64,000 bases of DNA from Stenopsyche tienmushanensis (Eukaryota; Arthropoda; Insecta; Trichoptera; Stenopsychidae): the NCBI GenBank assembly GCA_008973525.1, contig WACJ01000083.1:930001-994000 (forward strand). The letters run 5' to 3'. Each line of letters starts with the position of its first letter. Positions within the stretch are counted from its first letter, which is position 1. Below, one piece after another: positions 1 to 12,369 of this stretch. Under the pieces are notes generated by a model. It saw nothing but the letters and a program-made list of their open reading frames with translations. It did no database searches and had not been told where the DNA came from. The position numbers and the translations under genes were made by a program.

Positions 1-892
1 CTGTTCTAAATCTATGATATTTGCGTTGTTATTAAATATTGATTCTTCATGTTGTACAATATTTACGCCAATGAAATACTCATGCTGTGTGAAATTTAAT
101 GTTTTTATAACTGAAATTGATGGTATTTAAAATATCACCATACATCAGATATATGTGAAATTCTATAGGACAAATATTTAATCGATCGATATTTTTTATC
201 GAGTCATGCGTAAAAATGAATATAATTACATGTGAATAAAACTGGTCATTGTTATAAATTATGTTAGTTCTTTTAAAAAAGATTTACAACCATAACCGGC
301 GGGACTGCGACAGAACTTCCCTATGAAATTACATTTAAAATAAATAAAAACAATAAATAGAGACGTGTACATATAATAAACGCACAGAATAAATTGCATG
401 CTGTTTAAAAAAATAGGCGAGTTCTGTAGCGCGCCTTTAAAATACAAAAGTTTCAATGTGATTTATATAATTATTATTAAAATGAAATTTCACAAGCATC
501 TTTATTGATTTCATTGCTACAATAGTTTTAATATAATCATATATTATAAAGTTCACTAGTCTCTGTTGATTTTCAATATATGAAATATTGCAGATATCCA
601 GAATATTACTTCAACGTGGATGGAAAATAGTCGCGTAATAGTTGAAATATAATTTTTGTCCACGATAGCCATTTGTCTTATAGAATAGAAGTTCATTCTA
701 TTGTTTGATTAAACTATGTTATTCAAAAAACTATCAGATCCATTTTTGTTTGTTTCATTTCAAAACTGACTCCATTTATGCAACAACAACAAAAACCACC
801 TATTGATTGTATAATTGTTAGGCTCATTAATGATGGCAAAATTAAATGACAATAAACCGTGTTCTAATATAGAAAGTGAGTTTCAACGTGAT
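1..892. other. AT-rich intergenic sequence
   Basis: No gene recognised. Sequence is strongly AT-rich with stop codons in every frame apart from short chance frames. A short CAA microsatellite-like run lies near 781-797. The downstream edge abuts the 3' end of the retroelement remnant at 893-2250. Confidence 0.5.
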
Positions 893-2250
893 TTAAACGA
901 CGATTGAGACGTGATCATTCCAATTTCCCAGGCCTAGATGTGTGGCGTCTTTTTTGATTCGATCAGCCCAGCATAGGCGAAGTCTTCTGACGGCTCTACT
1001 GCCGTTTGGCTCCGAATCCAAAATGATTCGAGGGACTATTAGACGGCATCCGTGCCACATGTCCATGACCTCACGATTTGACCTCATAACTTCGGAGTCG
1101 AGGGGTCCGAAAAATTTTCTTAATATTTTTCTCTCGAACCTCTCTAGACGCATCGCGTCGCGGATGGTCATGGTTCATGTTTCACCACCGTAAAACCACT
1201 ACTGGCCTTTTTTAATCTATGTTCCCACCGATAATGATTTATTCCCCAATGTTTTTCAAGCCATGATAGCACCGATTACCGTTTTGAATCCTGGAGGTTG
1301 TTTCACTTCTCTTTAAATTCTCCGTGAGGATGTATCCAAGATATTTGAACTCTTGGACCCTTTCAATATTTTCACTATTGATACTCACGGAGATGTAACC
1401 CCCAGCATTCATCCTCGATACCAACATATATTTCGTTTTAGTATAGTTGATTTTCATGCCGAAACTAGCTGCAGCTCTATTGATAGACGTAAGCACCGCC
1501 AAAGCCTCCGATCTCAATTTAGCCACGACGTTGATATCGTCAACAAAGGCCAAATGCATTGCATTATCCTTCCATGGATCGGCACATCCCGATCTCTCAT
1601 AATTGCCTCCAACGCAATATTAAAAAGTAATGGGGAGAGGGCATCCCCCCTGTCTGACTACTGTCGTTGCCTCGAAAGGCTCCGACAGAGCACCGTTGGT
1701 GCGAACTATATTAACAGATCCATACACACACATCGACAGCCTCACCAGCTTACTCGGGATTCCCATCTCCAACATGGTCCTCCAAAGTTTTTCCTGGTTG
1801 ACGCTGTCATATGCCTCGCAAAAGAAAATACATATGTGGTGGAAATCAACACCGTATTCCCACATTTTCAGACAGTTGACCTGCCCGGTCTGTAACTGCA
1901 TTGGTACTCCCCGAGAAGTTTATCCATGATGGAAGACAGCCGTCCGATCAGAGCTCTTGAAAATAATTTGTAACCAATATTCAAAAGGGATATGCTCCTG
2001 TAGTTGGAGCACAGAAGCCTATTCCCCTTTTTATGGATGGGACATATTACTGCAGTCCTCCACTCAGAAGGCATGATCTCACTCTGCCATATTGACATCA
2101 CGAGCCTCGCTCTCGAGAGCGTTCTCCCCATTTCAAGAACTCTGCTGGGACGCCATCCACCCCCGTAGTTCTCCCACACCAGAGACCACGCAAGTAGGTC
2201 TAAAACTCAGACCAGCAAAGTTCCACTCTCGTTCCTTACCACGTTCGAAC
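893..2250 (-). pseudogene. Non-LTR retrotransposon reverse transcriptase, decayed
   Basis: Reads N to C from about 2190 down to 893 in four blocks in shifting frames. The first block (about 2179-1868) has the fingers motif around PSEWRTAVICPIHKKG and the SNYRSISLLN and LGEYQCSYRPGRST motifs. The second (1901-1620) has EAYDSVNQEKLW and a damaged VRQGG block. The third (1559-1239) has the active-site box as FVDD (normally F/YADD) and the thumb region KTKYMLVSR...FKYLGYILTE. The fourth (1171-893) is the carboxy-terminal RFERKILRKFFGP region. This is the RT of an arthropod LINE (endonuclease-RT type); I cannot fix the clade. No endonuclease domain is visible upstream, so it is 5'-truncated, and at least three frameshifts make it inactive. 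It lies just downstream of SBDS in the same orientation. Confidence 0.85.
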
Positions 2251-2415
2251 CAGTTGAGTCACCGCGGCATATATTTTTATTATAGAATTTTCTTTTATCG
2301 CTCATTCGTGACTCTTCTAGTTCGTCCGTCTGGCAAAGTAGAAGTCGTCGCTTCGCCGATCTGACACGATGAATTTGGGTTATAAAAAAATCAAAGTAGT
2401 TTTAATAAAAATGTT

Positions 2416-2421
2416 TTTATT
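2416..2421 (-). promoter_or_regulatory. SBDS polyadenylation signal AATAAA
   Basis: On the minus strand AATAAA begins 12 bases after the SBDS stop codon at 2435-2433, so the 3' UTR is probably very short. Position and motif are seen directly; use is inferred. Confidence 0.55.
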
Positions 2422-2432
2422 TAAAAATGATG

Positions 2433-5402
2433 TTACTCCAGTGCTTGCTCGCCTTCTTTCATTTCTTTAAGATTCAACAATTCCATTTGACCGTTGCCTT
2501 TCGTTTCCGACGATACAATCGTGTCTAGCGTTCGGAAATGACCCGGATCAATCAGAACGATGATCGTGACGCTTCCGCCGTCCCAATTCTCCTGTTCGAC
2601 GCTCGTCGTTAAAGCTACAATTTTCTCGCGGGTTTTTCTCGCTTCCTTGCCCGATACCGTTATTTTCACTCGCATCTGCGCTCGCTCTATCGGCATATTT
2701 GCCTTTAATAGAGGTATGACGTCCAAAGCCTGCTGTTTGGCGTTGCGGTTTACTTTAACGGAAAAATGCGCGTCTTTCATCGCTTTTTCTATTATTGATA
2801 CGGGATAGGGCCGCTTTGTTTCCGGATTGATACATTTGTCGGCTACGGTTGTTGCTATGTCCTTGAACAGCGAATCTATTTGGGACTGTCGTTCCTTTTC
2901 GGACACTTGTAATTCGCCCTTTTCTAAAATTTCCTTGCAAATTTCTGTGAGATCATCTTTATTGAAGACTTTTTGTAGATCTTCTTTTTTTGCTACTTGC
3001 CCTTTGGATACGTTTATGAATACTGAATGGGATTGAAGTACTTCATCTATGTCTTTTTCGCTGCAAATATAAAAAAATATTTCTTGAAAAGAATTATAAT
3101 AAATGTTAAGAAGTTGTTAGTTTAAATAATTATTATCAGATTTAAACCAACTATAATATAAATAACTTTGTTATTGTTAGATTTACAAATATCAAATGAT
3201 TTACAGGGCGCGTTCATAAAGCAATGCGTCCAAATACGTAAAAAATCACGTATTAAACATATTTGTACTTATCATCATCATAGTGCAGCCACAAACAGTC
3301 CACTGCAGAACTATGGGCCTCTTCAATGTCCATTCACAGGAAGGGGTTACATCCATCTCATCTGTATCATACATTCACCTCCTCATTCTCTCGATATTGA
3401 AGGTAGCATACCTCTGAGTTTCATTTAGAACAATAATCCAGTGGGTTACCTAAATGAACATATTGACGAACGCTTTCATCATCCATTAGAATTCAAACAA
3501 TTAGGCACATGCGTCACATTTTCGTCCATTCAGGAGATTGAGCGACCTCCTCTCGGCTCTCTTTAAACGCCTTGTGCCATTTGAGAACTTGTAATATGGC
3601 CAAGTAATCACTCCCAGTGGCCTACGTTGCGTCCATTGCGTCGTTTTACATTGCTTCAATAAGAGGTTCACGGGAATGTCTTTTAAAGGGTGCAGTTTTA
3701 CTAACACTCCCCTCGACTTAACCCAGTTGATTAGAACGCACTGCGATGTATCGTCACGTCCGAAGAAAATTGAACGCATTACTTTTTGAACACACTGTAT
3801 GATCAACAGTTTACGTTGCCTTTTTAACTAGATATGATTTGTAAAATTTATATTTAACAATCCTATTATAATGGAGATTTTTGTTGAGTGAAGAGTTTAT
3901 TCCAAATTATGAAGAAGATATAGAGACTAGTATCTATTTGTATTATTAAAATCATTTGTGATATAATGGGCGTTGTTTTAGATAAACAAAAATGTCAATA
4001 AACTATCCAAAAACGAATATAATAAATATAAGATTGTAGAAACAAGGAAAAGTGGATTTCGCATCGGCTATTTAATAAAATGCTAATAGGTTTTCGAATT
4101 ATAATAAAAAATGTCCAAATGAAAATGAAAATGGTTGCTAAATCCAGAACAAAAAAGTCAAAATAATTCTCAAGGGGCAGTTATCAAAATCTACCCCCCC
4201 ATAATTGATTTTATATCAAAAACGTCTGTTATTTATGATTGTAAGGAGACATAATAAAGGTCATCCAAATGGGACATCTAGATGTTTCCGCAGGTCGTGT
4301 GACATGTATCACCGTCTTGCTGGAAATAGACATCAGACACATCAATATGATTCAATTGTAGTCATAAAAAGTCACTCAACGTTCATAATAACAGCACCTT
4401 CTTGGAAGAAATGTGACCGAATGATTCCATTTGCTCAAAATGGGCATTGAACAGTCACTTTTTTTGGATATAGACATCTTTCCTGAATAGCATGAGGATT
4501 TTCACCACCCAAATTTTGCTTGAAAACAATGGATCGTTTGTTGTTCAATAATAATGTAAACGCGTTATTGCAACGTGTCCATGGCAGAAATTTTACTACC
4601 TTCTATACTAAAACAAAATTGCTCGTCATTTGAAAATGTCGCATGTAAACATTATACGGTGCTGATATCTAGGCTGCTGCATTTGGATGAACCTTTACAT
4701 ATCTAAGCACAAACTCGTTTAAAAATCAAGGCTTCACGACAAGTGAATTAAATGAAGAGAAACCTGTTATGGCATTGCAATAGTTCTTATAATTTTGGAT
4801 AATTCATTACGGTTTTTTACAAAGTCCCTTCTAAGGGCCCATAACCTTGACACGGTTTTCAATGCGGCAGCTAGCCACACCTGCATATTTAAATCCGAAT
4901 TGATTGATTTACCAGTCCAAGCGTATAATCACGATACTACCTACAGTCAAAAATTGTGTTTACTAAGAAATATTGTTGCCCAAGAATAATCACCGGTTTC
5001 ACATCAAGGGTTTCACATTTCATAAGACAAACGTGCAAGCATTGATCGAGCAGTTATTGAAACAAACTGGAAGCTCATAAGAATTTAATTCATTAAGCGG
5101 ATAAAATTGCGCGCAATATAAACAGTTGTGAAATAGGGCGTTAACCGAATATCTATATAAAAAGGTAGGGTTAAGCAGGTAAACATCATAAAATACACAT
5201 AAATATGAATTGGATTAGTCCGAACATCGATTAAATCTTGTTGATTTCTTATAAGAACTGTTATAACGTACACTTTATTTCTCCAGGATATAACTTTATT
5301 TTTGTAGCATGCGATTTCAAATCGTTTTCCGCCCTTTTTGAGGCGCACCACGGCTACATTTGTAAGCCGAATTTGATTCGTCGGCGTAAATATCTTGGAC
5401 AT
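2433..5402 (-). CDS. SBDS: SBDS ribosome maturation factor, two exons
   Basis: Join of exon 1 (5402-5272) and exon 2 (3060-2433), giving 252 aa (human about 250). In the family, SBDS works with the GTPase EFL1 to release eIF6 from pre-60S subunits in the cytoplasm. Exon 1 begins [16 protein letters not shown] and carries the FACYKNK-type FYSH core (here [16 protein letters not shown]). Exon 2 starts [20 protein letters not shown], continues through the helical middle ([20 protein letters not shown]) and ends in the ferredoxin-like C-terminal domain ([13 protein letters not shown]...[11 protein letters not shown]). Donor GTACGT after 5272 and acceptor TTTGCAG before 3060 join in phase 2 to restore ...RNKVEKD.... 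An in-frame TTG lies two codons upstream of the ATG and is not needed. The 2.2-kb intron holds repeat and transposase debris. Complete and apparently functional. Confidence 0.96.
3271..3490 (+). repeat. Dispersed repeat A, copy 1 (SBDS intron)
   Basis: Begins with an ATC triplet run and contains TCCACTGCAGAACTATGGGC. The same sequence with scattered differences is at 48736-48940. Both copies later share CCAGTGGGT...TGAAC.ATTGACGAACGCTTTC. Such 'CATCAT...TCCACTGC...GGGCCTC' sequences are familiar interspersed repeats in insect genomes. No coding capacity recognised. Confidence 0.7.
4240..4450 (-). pseudogene. DDE transposase fragment (Tc1/mariner superfamily)
   Basis: Reading the minus strand, 4450-4390 gives [16 protein letters not shown], like the ANGIIGPYFFE block that precedes the second catalytic aspartate. 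4325-4290 gives QQDGDTCHT, the QQDGATCHT block that contains that aspartate. In-frame stops lie before and after, so this is a dead fragment. It sits inside the SBDS intron on the same strand. Confidence 0.75.
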
Positions 5403-5861
5403 GTTCAACTATTCGATTATTTTACTTGTGTGACAAACGCGTAACGCGGCTCAACGCGGTTTGACATTTTTTTGTGTTTTTTATTAATGCATCATAACAT
5501 CAAGCGCTACGGCCATAATCGACGCGCATTGAAATATTTTTATACGATGTTATATAATTTATAAAATATGATAACTACAAAATATTAAATATAAATTTAA
5601 TTGGCGAATAAATAAAAATAAAAACGTATTTAAATATTAATTTTATATGTCAAAATTTTTATATGAAGACTAAAAATTTTTTTATTGATTGTAAAAATAT
5701 TATTATTTATTATGAATTGTTAAATTAGTGATGATATTATTTATTTGATAGTTGGACGTTATACGATTATGAACAGTTGGCGATATCGCTCAAGAGATAG
5801 CATTTATGGCCTTTGAGCATTAGTTCTGGTTCCGCTGTCAGTCGTGGTGGAAGTGTCATCG
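5403..5861. promoter_or_regulatory. Putative divergent promoter of SBDS and SWEET-A
   Basis: The SBDS start codon (5402, minus) faces a candidate first non-coding exon of SWEET-A. At 5838 there is an arthropod-type initiator TCAGT, followed by a G|GTAAGT donor after 5861. A matching acceptor CAACAG lies at 8621-8626, 23 bases before the SWEET-A start codon. No TATA box was seen. Motifs are visible; promoter function is inferred. Confidence 0.35.
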
Positions 5862-6489
5862 GTAAGTTTTAAACTTGTTGATATACACATGGCATATTTA
5901 TGAATAAATTAGATTAAATGATGAAATATCTGTCAATCCGGAGCGTATTAAAAGTTTAACACGTGAACCTTCAAGTTGTTTGACCTTCAAATTAAAAGAA
6001 AATTGAGTTTTTTACATCTAGATGTTTATAGTACAATTTTAATCACTATGTCTGTAGTGATAGGAGAGCATATCGCTTATTGCATCAATTAGAATCGCGT
6101 TGGTGAACAGTTGTTATGTTTAATCTAATTCACAGCGTAAATAATTAATAACCTTGCCTCATAGTGAGAGGAATGTTGATCGTGATTCTCGGAAACAATG
6201 TAGCAAATTCTTTTGGGCTATCTGATTCGTTAATTCTCACAGTTTTTCCGTGTATTTTATTTTTATAATCTAAAATTATACTACTCTAATTTGGCCTTGT
6301 ATGCTTTCCATATTCATTACTACGTTATAAATTATCCAATTAAATTGAATCTGACAGGAGATTCAAAATATCGCATGGAGATAAAATTTTGACCCTTTCA
6401 ATTCCAGATTATTTCTTGTATGACCTATCATTAAATCTAGAGAAGTGTTCTCCAACCTTTTTACACCTGCGGACCACTAATATTGAAAT

Positions 6490-6800
6490 AAAAATGTTTT
6501 TTTTTATTCATTACAAGTGTTTACCCGGCATGCGTTGCAATGCCACGTCTCCCATAACAAACAATATCTTTATTATGCCTATGTTATTCCTGCAAGTGTA
6601 AACAATAAGTTGCCAAAGTTTTATTGCAATCGGATGAACTGTATGGCAGCGCATTAAATACGGACAAACAAACATTGATTTTTATATATTAGACTATGCC
6701 TATGTTACTTGCGCAATTCTTAACAATAAGTGAATGAAGTTTTATCGTTATCTGATGAACGGTATGGCAGCACATCACATACGAACAAATTTTTGAATTT
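6490..6800 (-). repeat. Helitron-like repeat H1, copy 1
   Basis: On the minus strand two tandem units of roughly 120 bp each carry GCTGCCATAC.GTTCATC.GAT and ATAAAACTT. A terminal part follows with a hairpin GGCAT-TGCAACGC-ATGCC near 6527-6545. The same arrangement is at 55890-56215 and, without the hairpin, at 62570-62870. Assignment to Helitrons rests on the general look of these units and the hairpin near one end; no CTRR end was identified. Confidence 0.5.
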
Positions 6801-7389
6801 TATATTGTGACAGATGGACACAATTTTAACTGACAAATATACATATAACAGTTTGATACGCTAATCTTCAGTTGCTGGAACACTCAAACTATTATTCGAT
6901 AAATTGATATTTAAAGCAGAATAAAAAACACTTAAATATTTTTACAGTTTTATGAAATTACATAATGTAAATGCATCTGAATGGCAGCAATAAAAAGATA
7001 GAATTTTTTCGGGATAAGCAATACATTTATGTCGCCAAATGAGTTACGAATGAATTAATAAACGCGATGAGATACCCGCGTTTAACGTGATTAAAAATAT
7101 ATGAACACGACTCGTGTCAATCTACAAAAACTCCAATATACATGTTTATTTATAGGCTTATCAGTTAATGTAGTTAAACTTGATTGTTGTATTAACGGCC
7201 TACATTTGATCCTCTTTTTGTATGGGATTTTTTGAACAGTTTTGAAACAAGAGGTTCGAGAAAATGTACAGATTTAAATACGCATGTGTGTATTTATCAT
7301 GAAAATAAACATTTTGAATGAACACACGGGACGTCACTCAGATTTTAATTGAAACTTTGTGTATTTATAACTTCTTTATCTTATGTGAC

Positions 7390-7655
7390 TTGTATGACTC
7401 CATTCTTTTGTGGCTTTTCGAAAGGCTGCAACCATCAAACAGCTTGTAGCGGTCTTGATCCTTGACGTTGAGATGCTCATATCTCTCAAAATCTTCATTC
7501 AAAGTCATCCAAGTTGTTGCTGATTTAACCATTGCGATTCTTTTTCTTATATCTCAATAACATTCTCCGTAATTGGAGATGAGAGATCCACGGTAGTTGA
7601 AATCGGTGTCTATTTCAAAACCACGCAGTATCAAATTAAATACAGAATCAGAAAG
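7390..7655 (-). pseudogene. Reverse transcriptase fragment (LINE)
   Basis: Minus-strand frame reads TDFNYRGSLISNYGECY, a stop, then DIRKRIAMVKSATTW. This matches the thumb region of LINE reverse transcriptases (T.FKYLGSLIS.DGE...EI..RI..AK). Stops and frameshifts make it non-functional. No other part of the element was found nearby. Confidence 0.6.
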
Positions 7656-8649
7656 GCTACGAAAAAAGGCTGAAGAACCCTGCTGTAAGATGTTTTTTTG
7701 AACGACAGGCTTCATTTATTTTGTTACCAATATAATATTGCATCATTTGTGTCATTTAATTTTAGAAACTGTGTAATTCTGTTGACATCTCTTAACATTG
7801 TGCAAAATTTCATGGCATTAATTGTTGAAATAGACATTTTATCATCGATTTTCCCATTCAACCTCATTGTAAATGATCTATTTCCAATCGATAATTTGTT
7901 CAGATTTAAGCTTATAAATGTCCGACTTAAATTCTCTAAATCTGCCGTGAATATTTCACCAAACGTTATGATTAAACGTTGATATATTTATTGGAAAAGA
8001 TTTGGGCTCGAATAAAATAGCCATTCATTCAATCAATTCGAGTTTGCAACAATAATTAGTATGTCGCAAACGAACAAAAATATCACCACATTTAAATTTA
8101 CAATCAACGTTTCTTAAAATGGAAGACTGTCGAGGATATCATGATTCTCGGTAATAAGGAAAATCGAATGCGTTAAGGAAAAATATTTCATCTTACGCAT
8201 GAATTATACTGATTCGTTGCGATAGCATATTAGCATATAACTTTTAGACAGCCTTCATTTATTCAAGCAATTGACTATTAAAAGAGAAATATGAGCACAT
8301 CATAAATTCATCGTTTTTATTGAATTCGTACGCAAGAAAATAGCTGATGACACGCGGGAAAAATTTGGCAAAGCGTCACAATTTATGAATCAATATATTT
8401 TCAGCATTCGTCGTGAATCATTCTCCACGAATTGCTTTAAATGTATATTACTCGTCGTTATTCAATGGATAAATAATTTTAGAGATAAATGATTTTCAAG
8501 ATATAATAATAGATAAAAGATCTATTATTCAAATGACACTTATAACTTGATAATACTTTGCGCCTAGATAACATAAACATTTTAAATAGAGAGCGGACGT
8601 TTTAAAATCATTGTATCATTCAACAGAAGTATTATAATCAATAAGAATA

Positions 8650-11600
8650 ATGGAGATCATAGCCGTGGCATTGCAAGATTATAAGGAGATTGTAGGAAAT
8701 GCAGCTCTTATTGCGACCGTTATTCAATTTCTATCGCCGTCATTTTTATGCAATGATATTCGAAAACAAGGAAACACCGACAATATTCCATTGATGCCTT
8801 TCCTCGGCGGTCTTGTAATGTAAGTACTCGTGAATGCGTATTATCGATGATATTAAATTCGGCGTGTATTTTATAAACGATTTAATGTTTCAGTTCTGTT
8901 TTGAATTTGCAATTCGGAATGATGCTGCGCGACGATACTATGATACAAGTAAGCTTTGCCGGTATATTCCTTAATATAATATACGTGTGCTGTTATTATG
9001 CTTATACCAAAAGCAAAGGATCTGTCTGGATGCAGACGGGTCTTGCTGGCGCATTTACGGCAGCTATTATCGGTTATACGATAGTTGAAGAGCCGGCCTT
9101 AGCTGAGCAACGTCTCGGCTTAATTGTTACCGTATTAATGATGACATTGATTGCTTCGCCTCTATTTGGGCTTGTAAGTATTGATTTATTTATTAATATA
9201 TTACCCTTGTATCAGACAAATTTAATCCCATGAATATTATGAAACTCCAAGCGGCAGTTGGTTGAAAAGACGTGACAATACAAAGTATTGCTAATAAAGA
9301 TGGAACATCTGTGATATAAACGAGTATTGTCCCAATCAAAACAGGATGTTTGATCAGTTTACCGTATATTAAATTGGCGAATCATTGGCGTGCCCATTTA
9401 TTCCTTAGGGAGATAATAGATTGGAGCATGTGCTTTGAGCGTTCGTCTTAATAATAAATTAGTAATGAAGAAGCGGAATCATATTTATTTTAATTTACAG
9501 AAAGAGATCATCAAAACCAAGAGCACTGCTGGAATGCCGTTCCCTATAATTTTCTCAGGAACTATTGTTGCATTTTTGTGGCTGCTTTATGGAGTTATTC
9601 TGAGAAACAACTTTATTGTAGTAAGTTTAAATTGTCATAAATAATATGTTTTAATTTATAGTTTTTGTATTGCAACAACAGATCATGCTTTATGTCATGG
9701 CTAATTCATTAATATACTGTTTCAATCATGTTGATCAAATGTTTATGCAGCTATAAAATTAACACAAACAATTGACTTGTAAATCAAGTTAGCAGATGTG
9801 TGATGTATACAAATATAGAATCGGATATTTTCTTGTATGGCCAAGTCTTAAATAATAGTACCAAATAATTTGTTAATTGTTATGGAGCGTTGTTTTTCTG
9901 AAAAAAAGTTGTTTCAACGTTCATTATGAATACTTAAGATAATTTTTTAATTTGTGTTACATCCACTGGAAGCCTTCAAAATAAGGCAATTAATAAGTCA
10001 CTAAAGTAATTTTTTTCTGAGTGAAAAATATCTGAGATTATAAGTGATATTTTCAGTTTGCTTTGTCCAAACATTTCTATGAGTAAAATTGTATTATCCG
10101 CTTATATTAGTCTTCTACTTCCAGAATCAGTTTTTATCGAATGTGAAGATGAGGCTACAAATAGTAGTTGTTTTTTGTTAAAGAACGATAAAAGCGAATG
10201 AGATAACACGGGCAATATTATGAAAGTTCACTCAACGAACCGCAACTGACCATAAAAGCGATCGTTAAAAAAAAATATATTAATTATTCTTACGCCATGT
10301 GACTATAGCTAATTATAATATTTACTATTTTATAATCATTTTCTTTAATTAATTTAATTTTATATGGTTGAATTAATATTAATAAACACAATTACACATT
10401 CTCTGTGTTCAAATGCGAAATTCATAACAAAATCTAAATAAGGACGCTTTTAAATATACCAGTGGTGGATTTCTATATAGCACATCTTGGGTCTCATAAA
10501 TTCAGTCGCTCTCAAGTATTATAGTGTCTTAACAACGAGTGAATAACTATCTTTAGTCCTCAATCTTATTCAAATATAATTAACAAATATTAATGATCCT
10601 CCGAACGCTGAGGCTCGAGCGACGACGAGTGAGTTCATGGTGGGACTCATTCAACATGATAACGGCCTCAGAACAGCAGTGAATCAGTGCCGTAGGATGT
10701 CCCTTTCGGTGCTCCATGCTGGGGAGACAAATGTGTCGTGTGTGCAGCATCGTCGTACTCCGCTCCGCAGTGGTGGCACTCCGGGTCGGTCTCTTTGCCT
10801 ATTTTGTGTAGCTACCAAAACAGCCATGCCCGATGAGGACCTGGGTCAAGTGGTAGCATAATTGACCGTGCTTTTTGGTTATCCAGGTTCGGTATTAGCT
10901 TGTGCGTCCACCGATTTTTAACGGAGTTGTCTCATCGGAACTGCCACGCATCCATGGTACTTTGCTTAGCGTTATTCTTGTCTTCACCTTTCTGTATTGC
11001 CTGTCTCTCGTAAGAAAACAGGTCGATTGGCGGTATGGCAGTCTTCCGACACTGTGTGATATGTAGCAGTCACTCTGATTGCGCTCCTTCTCTGGACTCT
11101 GGTGATGTAGAGCCTGGCCCTTTCAATTTGTAGTGCCTTGGGTCATATCAGCGCGCCGTACAACAGTACCAAGTGTAGAGTCATGTAGTTCATTGTAGAG
11201 TCGCCTCCTGTTTGTTTTTGGGCCACCAATGTTGGGCATCAACCTGGCCAGATTCTCCGCGATGCTGGCCGCCTTCTCCGTGTGGGTGACGAATCGGAGC
11301 TTGTCATCAATCTCCACCCCCAAATACCGAATGGTTCTTGAGTATTTAATCTTGCAACCCCCGATCCTCAGGGTCTTGTAAAAAAAGAGGGCCTCCGTTT
11401 TTTGGACAGCGAGTTCCAGACTAGTTCATTTCGGGCACTTCTTATTCCATTAGCGGTGTCCTCAGCAGTCCGTTGTACATTATGTTCTACAGGGCGGGCC
11501 CGAGCACTGACCCCTGTGGAACGCCTGCCGTCGCTGATTTTTCTCTTCTCTCCCCGTCAGCGTTTGCGTAGATAAGAGTTCTCCCGTGCAGGTAGCTCTC

Positions 11601-12369
11601 TACCATTCTGGTGAGGTATGATGGGGTGTCAATTTCCTTTAAGGCCCTGAGGATAAGGTGCCATCTCGCCGAGTTAAAGGCATTCTTGACGTCTAGCACA
11701 ATTATTATCGTGTGTCTATTTGCTTTTACACTGCCATACCACACCTGTTTCACTGTGTTAACAACTTGGGTGATGGCGTTGATTGTGGAGCGGCCTACAC
11801 GGAAGTCGTACTGCTGTAGGGAGAGTCCCGTTTCAATTTGCTGCTGGAGTCGCTGGAGGATAAGTCTCTCCAGCAGCTTCTCCAACCCATCCAGCATGCT
11901 CAAGCGCTGATGCGTCTAGTTTGCCGGTGCCCCATACCCCCACCAGGTTTAGGTTGCGTATTGCTGCGCAGCCGCTGATCTGGAGCTGGATGGATTCCCG
12001 AATAAAATCCTTGGCAGTGGACAGTAATATTGTCAGAATAAATTTTCATCTTTCTGTGCCGTGTCAGGTTTCCCCGACAATGGTGATTACTCTGATTTGA
12101 AATTACGAATGATTTAAAGCTTGCGCGTGGGGTTTCTCATGTGTTAAATCCGCCACTGGAATGTATTAAAAATTGCCATTGTAACTTTTGGTATTTTATT
12201 ATATAACTAATGTAATATTTTATAACCATTTCAGTTTCAAAATGTGATCGGCTTTGGTCTAAGTGCAGTCCAGCTCATATTGATGGCTATATATCCGTCA
12301 AAACCACCGAAGGCTTCAGGAAAAGGAAAGAGCTCTAAAACGTCTGCTAAGAGCAAGAAAACTAATTAA
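8650..12369 (+). CDS. SWEET sugar transporter, paralogue A, four coding exons
   Basis: Exons 8650-8819, 8894-9173, 9501-9620 and 12235-12369 join to a 234-aa protein. SWEETs are seven-helix facilitators built of two MtN3/saliva triple-helix bundles around one linker helix; they move mono- or disaccharides across plasma or Golgi membranes. Visible family blocks: ALIATVIQFLSP (TM1), NIPLMPFLGGLVISVLNLQFG (TM2), TMIQVSFAGIFLNIIYVCCY (TM3), the second repeat KTKSTAGMPFPIIFSGTIVAF and LWLLYGVILRNNFIVFQN (TM6), then VIGFGLSAVQLILMAIYPS (TM7). All joins keep frame with consensus sites: GTAAGT at each donor, joins in phase 2, 0 and 0. The tail is lysine- and serine-rich and ends KSKKTN, a KKXX form. 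Intron 3 (2.6 kb) carries an R1-like retroelement remnant in antisense. It is nearest to the insect single-copy SWEET1/slowdown type, so slv is a possible name that I do not assign. Confidence 0.94.
10600..12140 (-). pseudogene. R1-like non-LTR retrotransposon remnant in SWEET-A intron 3
   Basis: Minus-strand blocks in element order: RT palm at 11903-11487 with YDFRVGRSTINAI, IIIVLDVKNAFNSARW (first catalytic Asp) and GVPQGSVLGPAL; thumb/connection at 11323-11123 with LARLMPNIGGPK; C-terminal zinc-knuckle-like LHKIGKE...CHHCGAEYDDAAHT near 10815-10745. The FADD box between the first two blocks is missing or unreadable. The same family appears at 58800-59860. Frameshifts and loss of ORF1 and the endonuclease make it dead. 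Confidence 0.82.

Larger units (their letters stand above)
5862..8649. other. Region between SBDS and SWEET-A coding parts, probably a 5' UTR intron
   Basis: AT-rich, no host coding exon found. It contains a Helitron-like repeat copy (about 6490-6800) and a short reverse-transcriptase fragment (about 7390-7655). If the 5' UTR exon ending at 5861 is real, the stretch 5862-8626 is the first intron of SWEET-A. Confidence 0.4.

Noticed and set aside
3501..3806. 101-codon minus-strand frame in the SBDS intron
   Set aside because: No recognisable domain and it adjoins repeat A; not needed for SBDS, whose two exons join exactly without it.
5403..5408. Upstream TTG start for SBDS (two extra residues)
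   Set aside because: Eukaryotic initiation at the ATG at 5402 gives the conserved [10 protein letters not shown] start.
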